A stretch of 64,000 nt of DNA from Glebionis coronaria (taxonomy: Eukaryota; Streptophyta; Magnoliopsida; Asterales; Asteraceae), in contig CM046882.1 of the NCBI GenBank assembly GCA_025667525.1, positions 498,570,292 through 498,634,291 on the forward strand, given 5' to 3'. Position numbers and translations under genes: made by a program. The notes under the pieces were generated by a model. The model searched no databases. It worked only from the letters and a program-made list of their open reading frames with translations, and was not told where the DNA came from. This document shows, in pieces, positions 1-9,694 of this stretch. Within the stretch, counting starts at the first letter, position 1. Each line of letters opens with the position of its first letter.

Positions 1-719
1 TCATAGACTCCTTGTTTAATATGGTCCACAAACGGAACGATCGCTTCTTCAAACACCGTTTTCATGTGTTCGAACGCCCATTCTCCAGCGGTTTGAGCCG
101 TTGAAGTCGTACATTCCAAGATGACCTTGTCAAAATCGGTAAGGTATTGCCCAATCTCTTCCAAGCTGAGCTTTACCGTACTAACCGGGGGAAGATTATT
201 AGGAATTTCCTTTGGTTTGTCCGAGTTGACAAGTGTAGGAATTATACTAAGGCATTCTCTAGTCAGCATGAAAGTGGATGTTTGGAGAGTTCTCTTTTTC
301 ATATTAAAACGAATTCTAAGATCTATTGTGGCATTTTTTGCATTCATTGAAGCATAATCATATTCAGGATATGTAGAAAGTAATTTTAACTACTTTTCAT
401 CATATGGTGTCATAGAATCACTTGAGAACACTCTCGGATCTAATACCAATCCTAACTTTGTTGCATCATAAAGTCGTGGGTTGTGGTTAAGTGCTTGCTT
501 TGCATAACCCGGGTTAGGTGGTAAGTCTATGAGACGCGATAGGTTGAACTCTTTAAATGATGCATGAAACAAGTGTACTAGATGTGAAGCAGCATATTGT
601 TTTAAAAGCTTAAGTTCCGTTTCTTTTATTCTTTCAGACGTCTTAATTTCTATTTCAAGCTGTTTGGACTCAAGAATTTCAAAATCCGTTTGAAGTTGTT
701 GAAAATTAGTAACGACTGA
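1..719 (-). pseudogene. Downstream in-frame extension of copia Gag, broken by two TAG codons
   Basis: Reading on from the gag stop in the same frame gives a further Glu/Lys-rich coiled-coil stretch, then a segment containing LPPNPGYAKQALNHNP and LYDATKLGLVLDPRVF, then TAG at 390-392, then open frame to the window start (containing FDKVILECTTSTAQ). The frame is free of indels over about 720 bases; only the TAGs at 720-722 and 390-392 interrupt it. This matches the long gag C-terminal extension known in this copia type, carrying point nonsense mutations. Programmed readthrough of UAG is the alternative; two TAGs in one frame make simple decay more likely. Confidence 0.7.
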
Positions 720-2894
720 CTATTTTTCTTTAAGCTCATTCGAAAGATTTGCTCTTAAACTTTCAATTTCAAGCAGATTGTCCATTTGAACTTTCCTAAA
801 CCTATCAAATTCAGGATTGGTTAAGGTAGTGGACACAGGAGTCATTTCCAAGGTTTTAACCTTGTCCTTATGCAAAGCAAGCTCGGCAGATAAAGTCTGA
901 TTAGCATTAAGGGTTTCAAGGACCGCATTATTCATTTGGCTAAGCAAAGATGCAGGGACCATAACCAAATCAGGTTGAGCAGACGAATTAATAGTCGTAA
1001 GAGCTCCCGGTTGCGGTTCACTCAAAATCTGAGGACTTGCAATGTTGTTGCTATCATTGTTTGTCTCATCGATTGAGTTACTAACCACCGGAGGCTGTTC
1101 CGAATACTCAGACATTTGCTCAACTTGATAAGGTACAATGCTAGTATCTGTAGCAGTATTTGGTACCTTAGAAATGGTATCAGTCCCATAGAGTGAAAGG
1201 TTTGCCATAAGAGCTGCTTTGGCGGTGTTAAGATCATCAAAATCAGAGTCATATGCATCCAAATCATCACATTGATATGCAGCATTGTTGGTGATGACTG
1301 TTGTGAGACCATCAGTTTCCGCTACTCCTGGATCTGCAAGGAATGCCAATTCTTCTTCATCAAGCTCACGACCTTGGGCTTGAGCATTCACCAGGTATAT
1401 CTTCTCCTTAAACCATGTTTCATCCCTTCTCCTCTTAGGCTGATTGCATTCTCGGGCCATGTGCCCTTCCCCTTTGCAGTTGTAGCAAATAACCACCTTC
1501 ATTTTACCAGTGCTGTTAGCCCTTGTAGCAGTAGTATTGGATGAACGTGCACCAGCAGTAGACAAATTTGATCTCCCTTGAATTGGTTGCACCATGACCC
1601 TTCCATCCTGAATTGTTGCTTGTTGTCGAGAGTTCGACAAGTTCCTTAACTGATTGTTAGTTGTTGCTGAACCTCGGTAACCTCGTTTGTTCAAAGTTTG
1701 ACTTAAATATGCAGACATCAGAGCAAGGATTTCAGTAGGGCTATCTCCTTGTCTAAATTCAGGGACAGGGATGTCATCTTCACAGTACAATGCTGATGCT
1801 GGTTGAGCAACAAACTGATTGGTTGGAGCACTTACTTGATGTGAGTAATGAGGTTGAGGAGCCTCGAGTTGTGGATAGGTACTAGCAAGGCTGGTGGGAG
1901 GTTGATACGGTGAATACTGGTGTGAAGCATAAGGTAATGGGTGTGAATCTCCTTGTGATGATGATGTTGCTGGTTGGTGATAAGATGTCGGCGGCGGTGG
2001 AAGAATCGAGTACTGTGGGAAGCTTGGTGTTTGATACACAGGTTGATATGATGATTTGTTTCCTAAAGCAAGCTGAGAGTTGTGGTATGACAGTGTAGGA
2101 TGGTTTGCCAATAATGCCATTGGTTCATGATAAGGTCCTTGAGATATTCGGTTTTGGATCACATGTTTCTCATGTTGTTGTAAGAAAGCATAAAGTTGAT
2201 CTAAATTGGACTTGTGTAGATCACGAATCATCTTGACATCAGTCACATACTGACTCCATTCAGGGGGTAGTGTGTTCAAAAACTTGGTGTTTAACTGAAA
2301 CTGTTCAATCCTTAGATTATAGACATTCATGTCATTCATCAAAGTGGTAAAACGCCAATAAAAATCATGAAGTGTCTCCCCTGGAAGGTATGTGAATCTA
2401 TCAAACAAATCATACAGTTGACACTCTCGTTCTTGCTTTGTGAGAGATGTCCCTTGTAGCAACACCGCAAGTCGATCCCAAAGATTCTTTGCTACTGTAT
2501 GCTCACTCACAATTCGAAAGATATCGGGCGGAAGGGCTTGAAAAATTGTCTGAACATCACTTTCATCGGCATCTGCAATGATTTTATTTGCATCGGTTAA
2601 CTCATGATACTCCCTTGGTCTTGTCACATTGTTGACGGTAACCTCTCCCCAATCTAATGGTCCTTTATCAATTGATTGAAGCATAAGTCGACCATTTTGT
2701 TTGCCCATGATATATGTTCTCATACGGCCTTTCCATGCTTCAAATAGATCTTTGATGAGCAAAGGCGGGCGAGTATCGGTACCCGAAATTATCGATATAT
2801 CGGTGAGTGAAGTCATAGATGGCATAAAAGAATGTGAATTCATTTTGTGATCCCTTGACAAAAGATTATCAAAGATGACCGAACAATGAAACAC
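720..2894 (-). CDS. copia Gag polyprotein (zinc-knuckle nucleocapsid)
   Basis: A 724-codon ORF. Gag packages the element RNA into virus-like particles in the cytoplasm. The first good start may be the internal Met at residue 18, since the N-terminus before it is unlike the family. Residues about 35-260 are a UBN2/copia gag domain ([10 protein letters not shown] near the start, then the [13 protein letters not shown] and LNTLPPEW motifs). Residues about 260-440 are rich in Pro, Gln, Ser and Tyr. A zinc knuckle [14 protein letters not shown] lies near residue 470. The C-terminal third is acidic ([12 protein letters not shown]) and then coiled-coil-like ([21 protein letters not shown]). It stops at TAG 720-722, but the same frame continues downstream, so the protein is probably cut short by a nonsense change. 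Confidence 0.85.
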   Translation of the reverse strand: MFHCSVIFDNLLSRDHKMNSHSFMPSMTSLTDISIISGTDTRPPLLIKDLFEAWKGRMRTYIMGKQNGRLMLQSIDKGPLDWGEVTVNNVTRPREYHELTDANKIIADADESDVQTIFQALPPDIFRIVSEHTVAKNLWDRLAVLLQGTSLTKQERECQLYDLFDRFTYLPGETLHDFYWRFTTLMNDMNVYNLRIEQFQLNTKFLNTLPPEWSQYVTDVKMIRDLHKSNLDQLYAFLQQHEKHVIQNRISQGPYHEPMALLANHPTLSYHNSQLALGNKSSYQPVYQTPSFPQYSILPPPPTSYHQPATSSSQGDSHPLPYASHQYSPYQPPTSLASTYPQLEAPQPHYSHQVSAPTNQFVAQPASALYCEDDIPVPEFRQGDSPTEILALMSAYLSQTLNKRGYRGSATTNNQLRNLSNSRQQATIQDGRVMVQPIQGRSNLSTAGARSSNTTATRANSTGKMKVVICYNCKGEGHMARECNQPKRRRDETWFKEKIYLVNAQAQGRELDEEELAFLADPGVAETDGLTTVITNNAAYQCDDLDAYDSDFDDLNTAKAALMANLSLYGTDTISKVPNTATDTSIVPYQVEQMSEYSEQPPVVSNSIDETNNDSNNIASPQILSEPQPGALTTINSSAQPDLVMVPASLLSQMNNAVLETLNANQTLSAELALHKDKVKTLEMTPVSTTLTNPEFDRFRKVQMDNLLEIESLRANLSNELKEK

Positions 2895-3059
2895 GGTTAA
2901 GTGTTTTAATGTTGTTGAAACAAAGATGTTGCGTGTTTTTGTGAAAGATTACAAACTTGAAACGAAATCCTCTAAGTTGAAAATACTATCTCAATACCCA
3001 AACTTCTTAATCTCAATGTGAAAATCTCAAAGTGTCGTAAGTCTCAAAATTAATCCGTC

Positions 3060-3540
3060 GAAATGCTAAAAGTAACCAATCCTGTCGGAATGTTATCTGA
3101 AACCCTGATCGGAATGTTGTCTAATCGGAAACCTAGTCGGAATGTCTTCCAATCAGAATGATATCAGAACCCTGGTCGGAATGTTTTCTGATCGAAATGC
3201 TACTCGGAAACCTAATCGGAATATGATCCAATCGGAATGTTATCAGTACCCTGGTCGGAATGTCGTCCAATCGGAATGCTATCGGAAACCTTGTCGGAAT
3301 ACTAACCAATCGGAATGAGATCGGAACCCTGGTCGGAATACTACCAATCGGAATGATGTAGAAGACCTGGTCGGAATGTGAAAATACACCCCCTAATCGG
3401 AATACTTAACTATCCCCTATCGGAATACAGATAGGAATGTATGATCGGAATACAGATAGGAATGTGTAAACCCTTTTCCGATTTGACTGATTGGAATCCC
3501 TAAACCCTTTTCCGATTGTTCTGATCGGAATAACGGTACT
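3060..3540 (-). repeat. Leader minisatellite built on CGGAATG
   Basis: The leader between PBS and gag contains many degenerate copies of a unit of roughly 35-40 bases, of the form GGTCGGAATGT..TCCAATCGGAATG..ATCGGAACCCT. The heptamer CGGAATG recurs throughout. No ORF explains it. Its position in the 5' untranslated leader suggests a structural or regulatory role in the element transcript, but that is inference. Confidence 0.8.
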
Positions 3541-3758
3541 GTTACGAAATTTTGAGGTAAAAAAATGAGATTTTCGACAAGAAAACCGTCATTTGAACCA
3601 ACCCAAAACACTACTAAAAGTATTTAGAAGATATATGGAGCACTTGGAGAGTCAAAAACACGAAAAAAAATTGAAACTTGGGTAAAGATCAATCAAAAAC
3701 ACATGAACACACCAAAGTGAACATGAACAACACAAAAACAACCTTTATTTCATCCCAT

Positions 3759-3771
3759 GCTCTTGATACCA
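3759..3771 (-). other. Primer binding site (initiator Met tRNA)
   Basis: Minus-strand TGGTATCAAGAGC, two bases after the LTR end. It resembles the usual plant copia PBS TGGTATCAGAGC with one inserted A. Confidence 0.75.
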
Positions 3772-3773
3772 AT

Positions 3774-4073
3774 TGTAGAACAATGATAATCTTTGTGAAA
3801 CAAGGGGGTTGATGTTTTTCTAGAGAGAGAAAGTTAGAGAGAGAAGTGAAAGAAACTTGTATATTGAAATGAGAGAAATAAACAACCAACACCTCTTTCC
3901 ATGGTGGAAAGAGGTTTAAATACCCCAAGTCCTTAATGAACTTGGGCTTCCGGCCCATGAACATGCTCATGGGTCGGGCTATGTAATAAAGGACACTTAA
4001 CATTACTACGAGCCTATAACTACATTATTGGAGTGACCGAGACTTTCTATATACGTAAAACGTATTTCCAACA
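3774..4073 (-). repeat. 5' LTR of the copia element (300 bp)
   Basis: On the minus strand it begins TGTTGGAAATACG and ends TTGTTCTACA, so the ends are canonical TG..CA. It is followed directly by the Met-type primer binding site. The bases just outside it (minus-strand AAGTGAGAT) look like a polypurine tract, which would normally precede a 3' LTR; see findings. Confidence 0.75.
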
Positions 4074-5088
4074 ATCTCACTTGGTTTCTTCTTGACATAA
4101 ACATACATGAAGAGTATACTCTTTAATCTTTTGGTTTACACGCATACGTGAAAACTTCTATATAATACCATACATCTATATATGTTTATCTTGGTTTGCA
4201 ATGTATATTACACACACGAAAACATAACCCCTTACATGGTTTATTCTTAACATGCACTAGTTGCTACATCATTATATATAGGCTTATTGCATTCATGTAT
4301 TCGTAAGTTATCATAGACAAGCACATACATGTTCCTCATCTTAGTTGTTAGTCTTGATTAGATTCCAAATGTTTTGCAAATATGCTCATATAAGCACATC
4401 ACTAAACTATCATACAAGCATGCAAGTATTTTGGGGGTTGATAAGCCAAATCATGCATAGATCTTTTATGTTTCACGGTATCGCCTTTGTTTTACTTATA
4501 ACTTAGTCTTTATGCGCATTACAACATACATATCCCTTACCTAAGTTCATAGTTGTCTGATTTCCATTTCAAAACTCTACACGCATCTACATATGTACAA
4601 GTGGGTTCTTGGTCGTTTTAGGTTGTCAAGTAAATACCATATCAAAAACCCTAGCCGTGACTTTAGTTGTTTATTAGTGTATGTTTTTAGATTCAAATTG
4701 TTTTGAGCAAGTATAAGTATCAACCAATGCAAATTTAATCAAGGACTAGTATGAGTCCTTAGCACAAGATGGAATGAGAATGAATAAAGTCTCAACACTA
4801 CTTAACCCGAATCCAAAACAATCTCACAAAACACTTAACCAATTGCTTTGCTTAAACCCAAACTGAAAGCTTCTCTCTTTTCTTCTTCCTTATACTAGCT
4901 GTAACCTATTATAGCTAGTGCAAGTATGCTTTGTGTTCTTAAAAAGTTTAATATGTGAGATTTGTGTGGTAAGTAGTGGGATATTTATAGAGAGATCAAA
5001 GTATTGAGGAGATTAATTGTCTAGTTAGGGTTTCTTTTTGGTTCCTTTCTAACTAGTGAGTTGGATGAGCAAGTACTATAGGTTAGAG
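4074..5088. other. AT-rich segment without a recognisable gene
   Basis: I see no convincing ORF or RNA gene here. The first bases (minus-strand AAGTGAGAT just before the LTR) resemble a copia polypurine tract, so part of this stretch could be the 3' non-coding end of another copy of the same family. A TATA-like string (gatatttatagag, about 4980-4992) is present, but nothing ties it to a gene. Confidence 0.4.
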
Positions 5089-5387
5089 TAGGGGTGAGCA
5101 TTTGGACCGGCGGACAGGACCGGAAAATCGGACCGGACCAGATCGATCGGTACCAGACCGGATAATTTCGGTCCGGTCCTCGGTCCGGGGTTTTGGACCA
5201 TTTTGGTCCTCGGTCCGGTCCGGTTCAGTCTTACCAAAAACCTGTCGATTATGCTTAACAGGACCGGACCGGACCAAAGACCGACCGGACCAAATCATTT
5301 CGGTCCGGTCTCGATCCGAGGTTTTGGACCATTTCCGTCCTCGGTCCAGTTTGGTCTTGGTCGGTCCGAACCTGTTTCTCAGTCCTA
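5089..5387. mobile_element. hAT-type MITE with 8-bp target duplication
   Basis: A 299-bp element flanked on both sides by GGTTAGAG (5081-5088 and 5388-5395), the 8-bp duplication expected of hAT transposases. Terminal inverted repeats are TAGGGGTGAGCA at the left and, reverse-complemented, TAGGACTGAGAA at the right. The interior is two roughly 120-bp direct repeats dense in CGGTCCGGTCC and GGACCGGACC, able to fold strongly. It has no transposase and depends on a hAT source elsewhere. The ORFs through it on both strands are by-products of the repeat. Confidence 0.85.
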
Positions 5388-5597
5388 GGTTAGAGTGATC
5401 AAAGTTGGGAAATACCAAAAGGTGTCTAAGGGCTCGGTATGGCAGCCAAAGAAAAGAGTTTGAGGGGTCTCCAATGGTTGACTAATTAAGAGTGTAGGAT
5501 GTACAAAGTTGTTGGTTGTAAACCATTGGTGTGGATGGTATAGTCCGACGGTTGTAGGAGGGAAAGGAGACAAGGAGTACAAGTTTTAATGAGGATT

Positions 5598-5742
5598 TAT
5601 TAGATTTGGTAAAACCCCGTCCCTGAATATGATTGATTATTCCATATAAATACATATCTAAGTCTTGCTTAATAAGATAACTAGTATGGGCTAAGCCTGA
5701 GAATAATAACTAATGCATGGGCTAAATGTAATTCACCTAATA
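5598..5742 (-). repeat. 3' LTR (145 bp, TATTAG..CTAATA ends)
   Basis: Bounded by a 6-bp inverted repeat TATTAG/CTAATA, so the end dinucleotides are TA..TA instead of TG..CA. The inner side is preceded on the minus strand by the polypurine tract TGTAGGGGAG (5743-5752). Confidence 0.9.
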
Positions 5743-5769
5743 CTCCCCTACAGTTAGAATGGGAGGTCT

Positions 5770-7402
5770 TCAGACGTTCAAACTGGAACGAAACTCATGA
5801 AATAAAGCACTCGGAAGACCCTTGGTGAAAATATTCGCAAATTGAAACCGGGACGGAACATGTAAAACACGCACTTGCCCAGAAGCCACATAATCAAGAA
5901 CAAAATGTATATCTATCTCGATATGTTTAGTACGCTGATGTTGTACCGGATTAGTAGAAGGGTAAATGGCACTGACGTTGTCACAATAAACAAGTGTAGC
6001 AGTATGCAAAGGAGCTTGTAATTCCAACAGAAGATTACGAATCCAAGCAGTTTCAGCAACAACATTAGCAACACCCTGATATTCAGCCTCTACACTAGAT
6101 CGAGAAACAATAACCTGACGTTTAGCAAACCATGATACTAGATTATCCCCAAGAAAAACACAAATACCTAGAAGTGGATCTGCGGGTGACTGGGCAACCT
6201 GCCCAATTAGCATCAGTGTATGCAGTGAGCTGAGCGGTAGTAGAAACATGTAGCTGAAGACCATGATCAAGAGTATCACAAACATACCGAAGAATCCTCT
6301 TTAAAGTGGCAAGATGAGGCTCACGGGGATCATGCATATAAAGACAAACATGTTGAACAACATAAGAAATATTTGGTCGCGTAAGAGTAAGATACTGAAG
6401 AGCACCTACCAAGCTACGGTACATGGTTGAATCAGAAACTGGGTCACCGGTAGGACCTAACTTGGATTCAGTATCAACCGGAGTCCTGCAAGGATTGCAC
6501 TGCTGCATATGAGCTTTCTCAAGAATCTCTTTAGCAAATTTGGACTGTGATAAAAATAAACCAGACGCAGTCCGTTGAGTAGAAATACCAACAAAATAAT
6601 TAAGAGAGCGAAGATCTGTCATCACAAACTCGCCATGAAGAGAGCTAATAATACGTTGTAGCAATGATGTAGATGACGCAGTAAGTATAATATCATCCAC
6701 ATATAATAACAGATAAGCAATGTTTGATCCAAATTGAGAAACAAATAAGGATGCATCTGTTTTACTCTGCTGAAAACTAATCTGTGTAGCAAAGCTAGCA
6801 AAACACTAAAACAAAGCTCGAGGAGCCTGCTTAAGGCCATATAATGATTTCTTCAAGTGACATACATAATCAGGTCTAACATAATCAACAAACCCAGGAG
6901 GCTGGTGCATATACACCGTCTCAGATAAATGACCATGAAGAAAGGCATTCTTCACGTCAAGCTGGTGAATAGGCCACTGACGAGAAATTACGAGACTCAA
7001 AACTGTACGAATGGTAGCCGATTTAACCACCAGACTAAATGTCTCATCACAGTCAATACCCTGTTGTTGACTTCGTCTGTTGGAAACAAGACGATCCTTA
7101 TACCTTCTTAAAGAGCCATCTGCATGAGACTTATGTTTGAAAAGCCACATAGAACGAACAACATTAACGTTAGATGGGCGGGGCACAAGAACCCACTTTT
7201 TGTTACTAATTAAAGCATTATATTCATCTAGCATAGCTTCTTTCCATTTAGGATCTGTAAGAGCATGAACATGAGAACGAGGAAGCGGTGAAGGAGTAGT
7301 AACATTAAGACACATTTTTTCTAGAGGTTTTGAAATACCAGACTTTGCACGTGTAACCATGGGATGAATGTTATGCACAATTTCAGCAGATGGTTGGTTC
7401 AA
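5770..7402 (-). pseudogene. copia reverse transcriptase and RNase H, frameshifted
   Basis: The RT begins in the 7402-6806 frame (WKEAMLDEYNALISNKKW, then LDVKNAFLHGHLSETVYM and LKKSLYGLKQAPRALF), meets a TAG near 6808 and continues to the catalytic YVDDIILT (about 6685-6705) in the 6700-6143 frame. A frameshift near 6150-6280 moves the reading into the 6285-5770 frame for RNase H, with VSRSSVEAEYQGVA and HIEIDIHFVLDYV. These enzymes copy element RNA to DNA and remove the RNA strand. The key YVDD and RNase H motifs survive, but the ORF is broken at least twice. Confidence 0.9.
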
Positions 7403-8462
7403 AGAAGGGACAACAACCGGGTTAGAGGTGGAGGTAGTTTGTTGTTGGGTTGTGGGTAAAACACGTGGTTGTAGGGTACTTGGTTAGTAGTTGTGTGATT
7501 GGGCATGATATGTAAAGGTGGAAGTAATGGCGGAAGTAAGAAGTCATACAAAGGTTTAGTAGAATACATGACAATCCTAAATGGGAAAATGTCTTTATCA
7601 AACCGTACATGTCTCGAGATAATTATCTTATTGGAGGATAAGTCGAGACATCAAAAACCATGGTGATTGGCAGGGTAACCTAGAAATATGCATCATGTAG
7701 AACGGGGGTTCGAGTTTGTGTGCAATATTAACATGAGGATAAGAAAGGCATCCAAAAACACGCAAATGTTAATATGTGGGTGTTTGGTTGTATAGTTTCG
7801 TGAATGGTATTTCGTTATTGATGGCAGTAGAAGGTAATATGTTAAAAAGATGAACTGACATATTAAGAGCTTCTACCCAATAAGAGGGAGGCATGTGAGC
7901 TTGAAATAGCAATGTACGGATTAAATTATTAATGGTGCGAAGCATAAGTTATGATTTTCCATTTTGCTGGGAAGTACGAGGGCATGAAAAGCGAAACTAT
8001 ATGCCATTTTGGCGGAAAAGGTCATGGAAATGAGTGTTGTCATATTCACCTCCATGGTCACACTGCAAATCCTTAATGTCTACATTAAATTGTTTATTGA
8101 CATAATCACGAAAAGCAACAAATGTAGCAAATAAATTAGTTTTTTATGCAAAGGGTAGACCCATACAAAATGCGAAAAGTGATCAAAGAAAATAGCATAG
8201 TATTTAAATCCACTTTCACTCAGAACCGGGGATGTCCATAAGTGGAGTGAATAATTTTGAACACAGATCCAACAGAAGACTCAAAACTATGAAACGGAAG
8301 TTTGACATGTTTACCTAATTGACACGCATGACACAAACTGGACAACTTCAGTTTATTACAAGAAGTTAAATTACTTGACTCTAAGCGACGAAGCACATCG
8401 TCCCCGGGATGACCGAGGCGGCTGTGCCATGTAGTGGAGCTAAATGAAAGCAATACAACTGG
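7403..8462 (-). pseudogene. copia integrase region, heavily decayed
   Basis: The 8453-8220 frame holds the pre-integrase zinc-binding segment: WHSRLGHPGDDVLRRL followed by CHACQLGKHVKLPFHS (an HHCC-type finger). From 8220 to 7403 only short fragments of the integrase core and its C-terminal linker remain in shifting frames. I cannot place the full catalytic DD35E triad. Confidence 0.7.
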
Positions 8463-8522
8463 AGATTGTTGCTGAGTAACTGGGTAAAGGTAACCCGTAC
8501 TATCACTACGAAGAACAAGCCT

Positions 8523-9235
8523 TTAGGTTTGGTAATCTTTCACAGAAAAACCATAAGCATCAAATTCAACAGAAATATCATTGTCACAAGTAAATTTACG
8601 AACAGAAATTAAATTCTTAATTATGTGAGGTGTGACAAGAATATGATTTAAATGAAGACGCTTATGAGATATCTGCAACGAGCTATGTCCGGTATGAGTG
8701 ACAGGAACAGAGTGACCATTGCCAACAAATATAGATGGATAAATGCTTGAATTACTAAAGGAAGTGAGTATGCCTATATTGTCAGCCACATGAGAAGATG
8801 CTCCGTTGTCCATGTTCCAAGAAGAATTTTGCGTCATAATTGGCAATGCTTGCGGAGACACGGTACTTTGAGATGTTTGTGAGACCATGGTTGCTTGAGC
8901 TTGAAAGACACTTGGCGTGTATTCATAATTTTCGGGAACACCGAGATTGCTACCTTGATGATACATGTACGACTGCAGCCCAGGAAGCTGATATATGGGT
9001 TGTGGGACCGATAAATGGACCTGTTTTTGTGGGCCATATAGTTGCTTGGAACCTGTACAAATCTGTTGGGCTTGATAAACTGATTGGGCTGGTTGAATAA
9101 TGGGGCTCGGTCCATGTGGGACATGTTGTGTCCATGAGGTATACGTAGCAATACCAGCCAAAGTAAAACCATTGTATCCATGTGGAACTTGTTGATTGGT
9201 AGAATTCTCATTCTTATGATTGTAACCACCACTCA
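8523..9235 (-). pseudogene. copia Gag remnant and protease
   Basis: The likely start is MSGGYNHKNEN at 9235; the upstream hydrophobic codons in the same frame lie in leader sequence. A Pro/Gln/His/Tyr-rich stretch leads to NMDNGASSHVADN, the copia protease active-site region, in which the usual D-T/S-G is D-N-G. The UBN2 core and zinc knuckle usual in copia gag are missing, suggesting an internal deletion. Both the deletion and the D-N-G change argue against function. Confidence 0.7.
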
Positions 9236-9508
9236 TGATGTATATACGTGATAATGATGCGTGATAAGCACCAAGATGCAAATAAATAATTAAAGCAACA
9301 ACTAGCAATAGCAGCAAAAAAAAGGAAAAAAATGATGGAGATCTCACGTGAGATCACAAAATTAGCAAGAAGAAAATATCACTGGTATTTGATGATGAAT
9401 TAGTGCAATGGTATAAGATAACATGCACAAAAAAGAAAAAGACGGCTGTTTTAGGTTAAAGGTTAGGCGTATGTTTTGGTGGGTGATTAGGGTAGGCTCT
9501 GATTACCA

Positions 9509-9653
9509 TATTAGATTTGGTAAAACCCCATCCCAGAATATTATTGATTATTCCATATAAATACATATCTAAGTCTTTCTTAATAAGATAACTAATATGG
9601 GCTAAGCCCGAGAATAATAACTAATGCATGGGCCAAATATAATTTTCCTAATA
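9509..9653 (-). repeat. 5' LTR (145 bp) with adjacent Met-type PBS
   Basis: Same length and ends as the partner at 5598-5742. On the minus strand the next bases (9508-9495) read TGGTAATCAGAGCC, an initiator-Met PBS with one inserted A. Its outer edge is next to the duplication GGATT. Confidence 0.9.
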
Positions 9654-9694
9654 GGATTGTAGAGTACGAGGTAAAAGTTTGAAATGGTAGATGT

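Larger units (their letters stand above)
1..4073 (-). mobile_element. Ty1-copia LTR retrotransposon, 5' part (continues beyond window start)
   Basis: Read on the minus strand the order is LTR (4073-3774), primer binding site, about 0.9 kb leader, gag (2894-720) and a gag extension running off the window at base 1. The PBS matches initiator Met tRNA, as is usual for copia elements. Gag has a UBN2-type N-terminal domain opening with GTDTRPPLL and one CCHC zinc knuckle. This long-gag copia type is, as far as I recall, common in Asteraceae (established knowledge, no search run). Protease, integrase, RT and the 3' LTR lie outside the window, so no target duplication can be tested. Two in-frame TAG codons in the gag extension suggest the copy is inactive. 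Confidence 0.85.
5598..9653 (-). mobile_element. Complete but decayed Ty1-copia element with 145-bp LTRs
   Basis: Flanked by the perfect 5-bp duplication GGATT (5593-5597 and 9654-9658). The two 145-bp LTRs differ at about 10 positions by eye, so the insertion is old. Minus-strand order is 5' LTR, PBS, shortened gag with protease remnant, pre-integrase zinc domain, decayed integrase core, RT, RNase H, polypurine tract, 3' LTR. At 4056 bp it is shorter than a typical plant copia (near 5 kb), and most of gag appears to be missing. The very short LTRs suggest an Ale/Retrofit-like lineage, but that is a guess. Stops and frameshifts make it inactive. Confidence 0.92.

Noticed and set aside
5083..5418. 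ORFs of about 100 codons on both strands over 5083-5418
   Set aside because: They arise from the low-complexity CGGTCC repeat of the hAT MITE.
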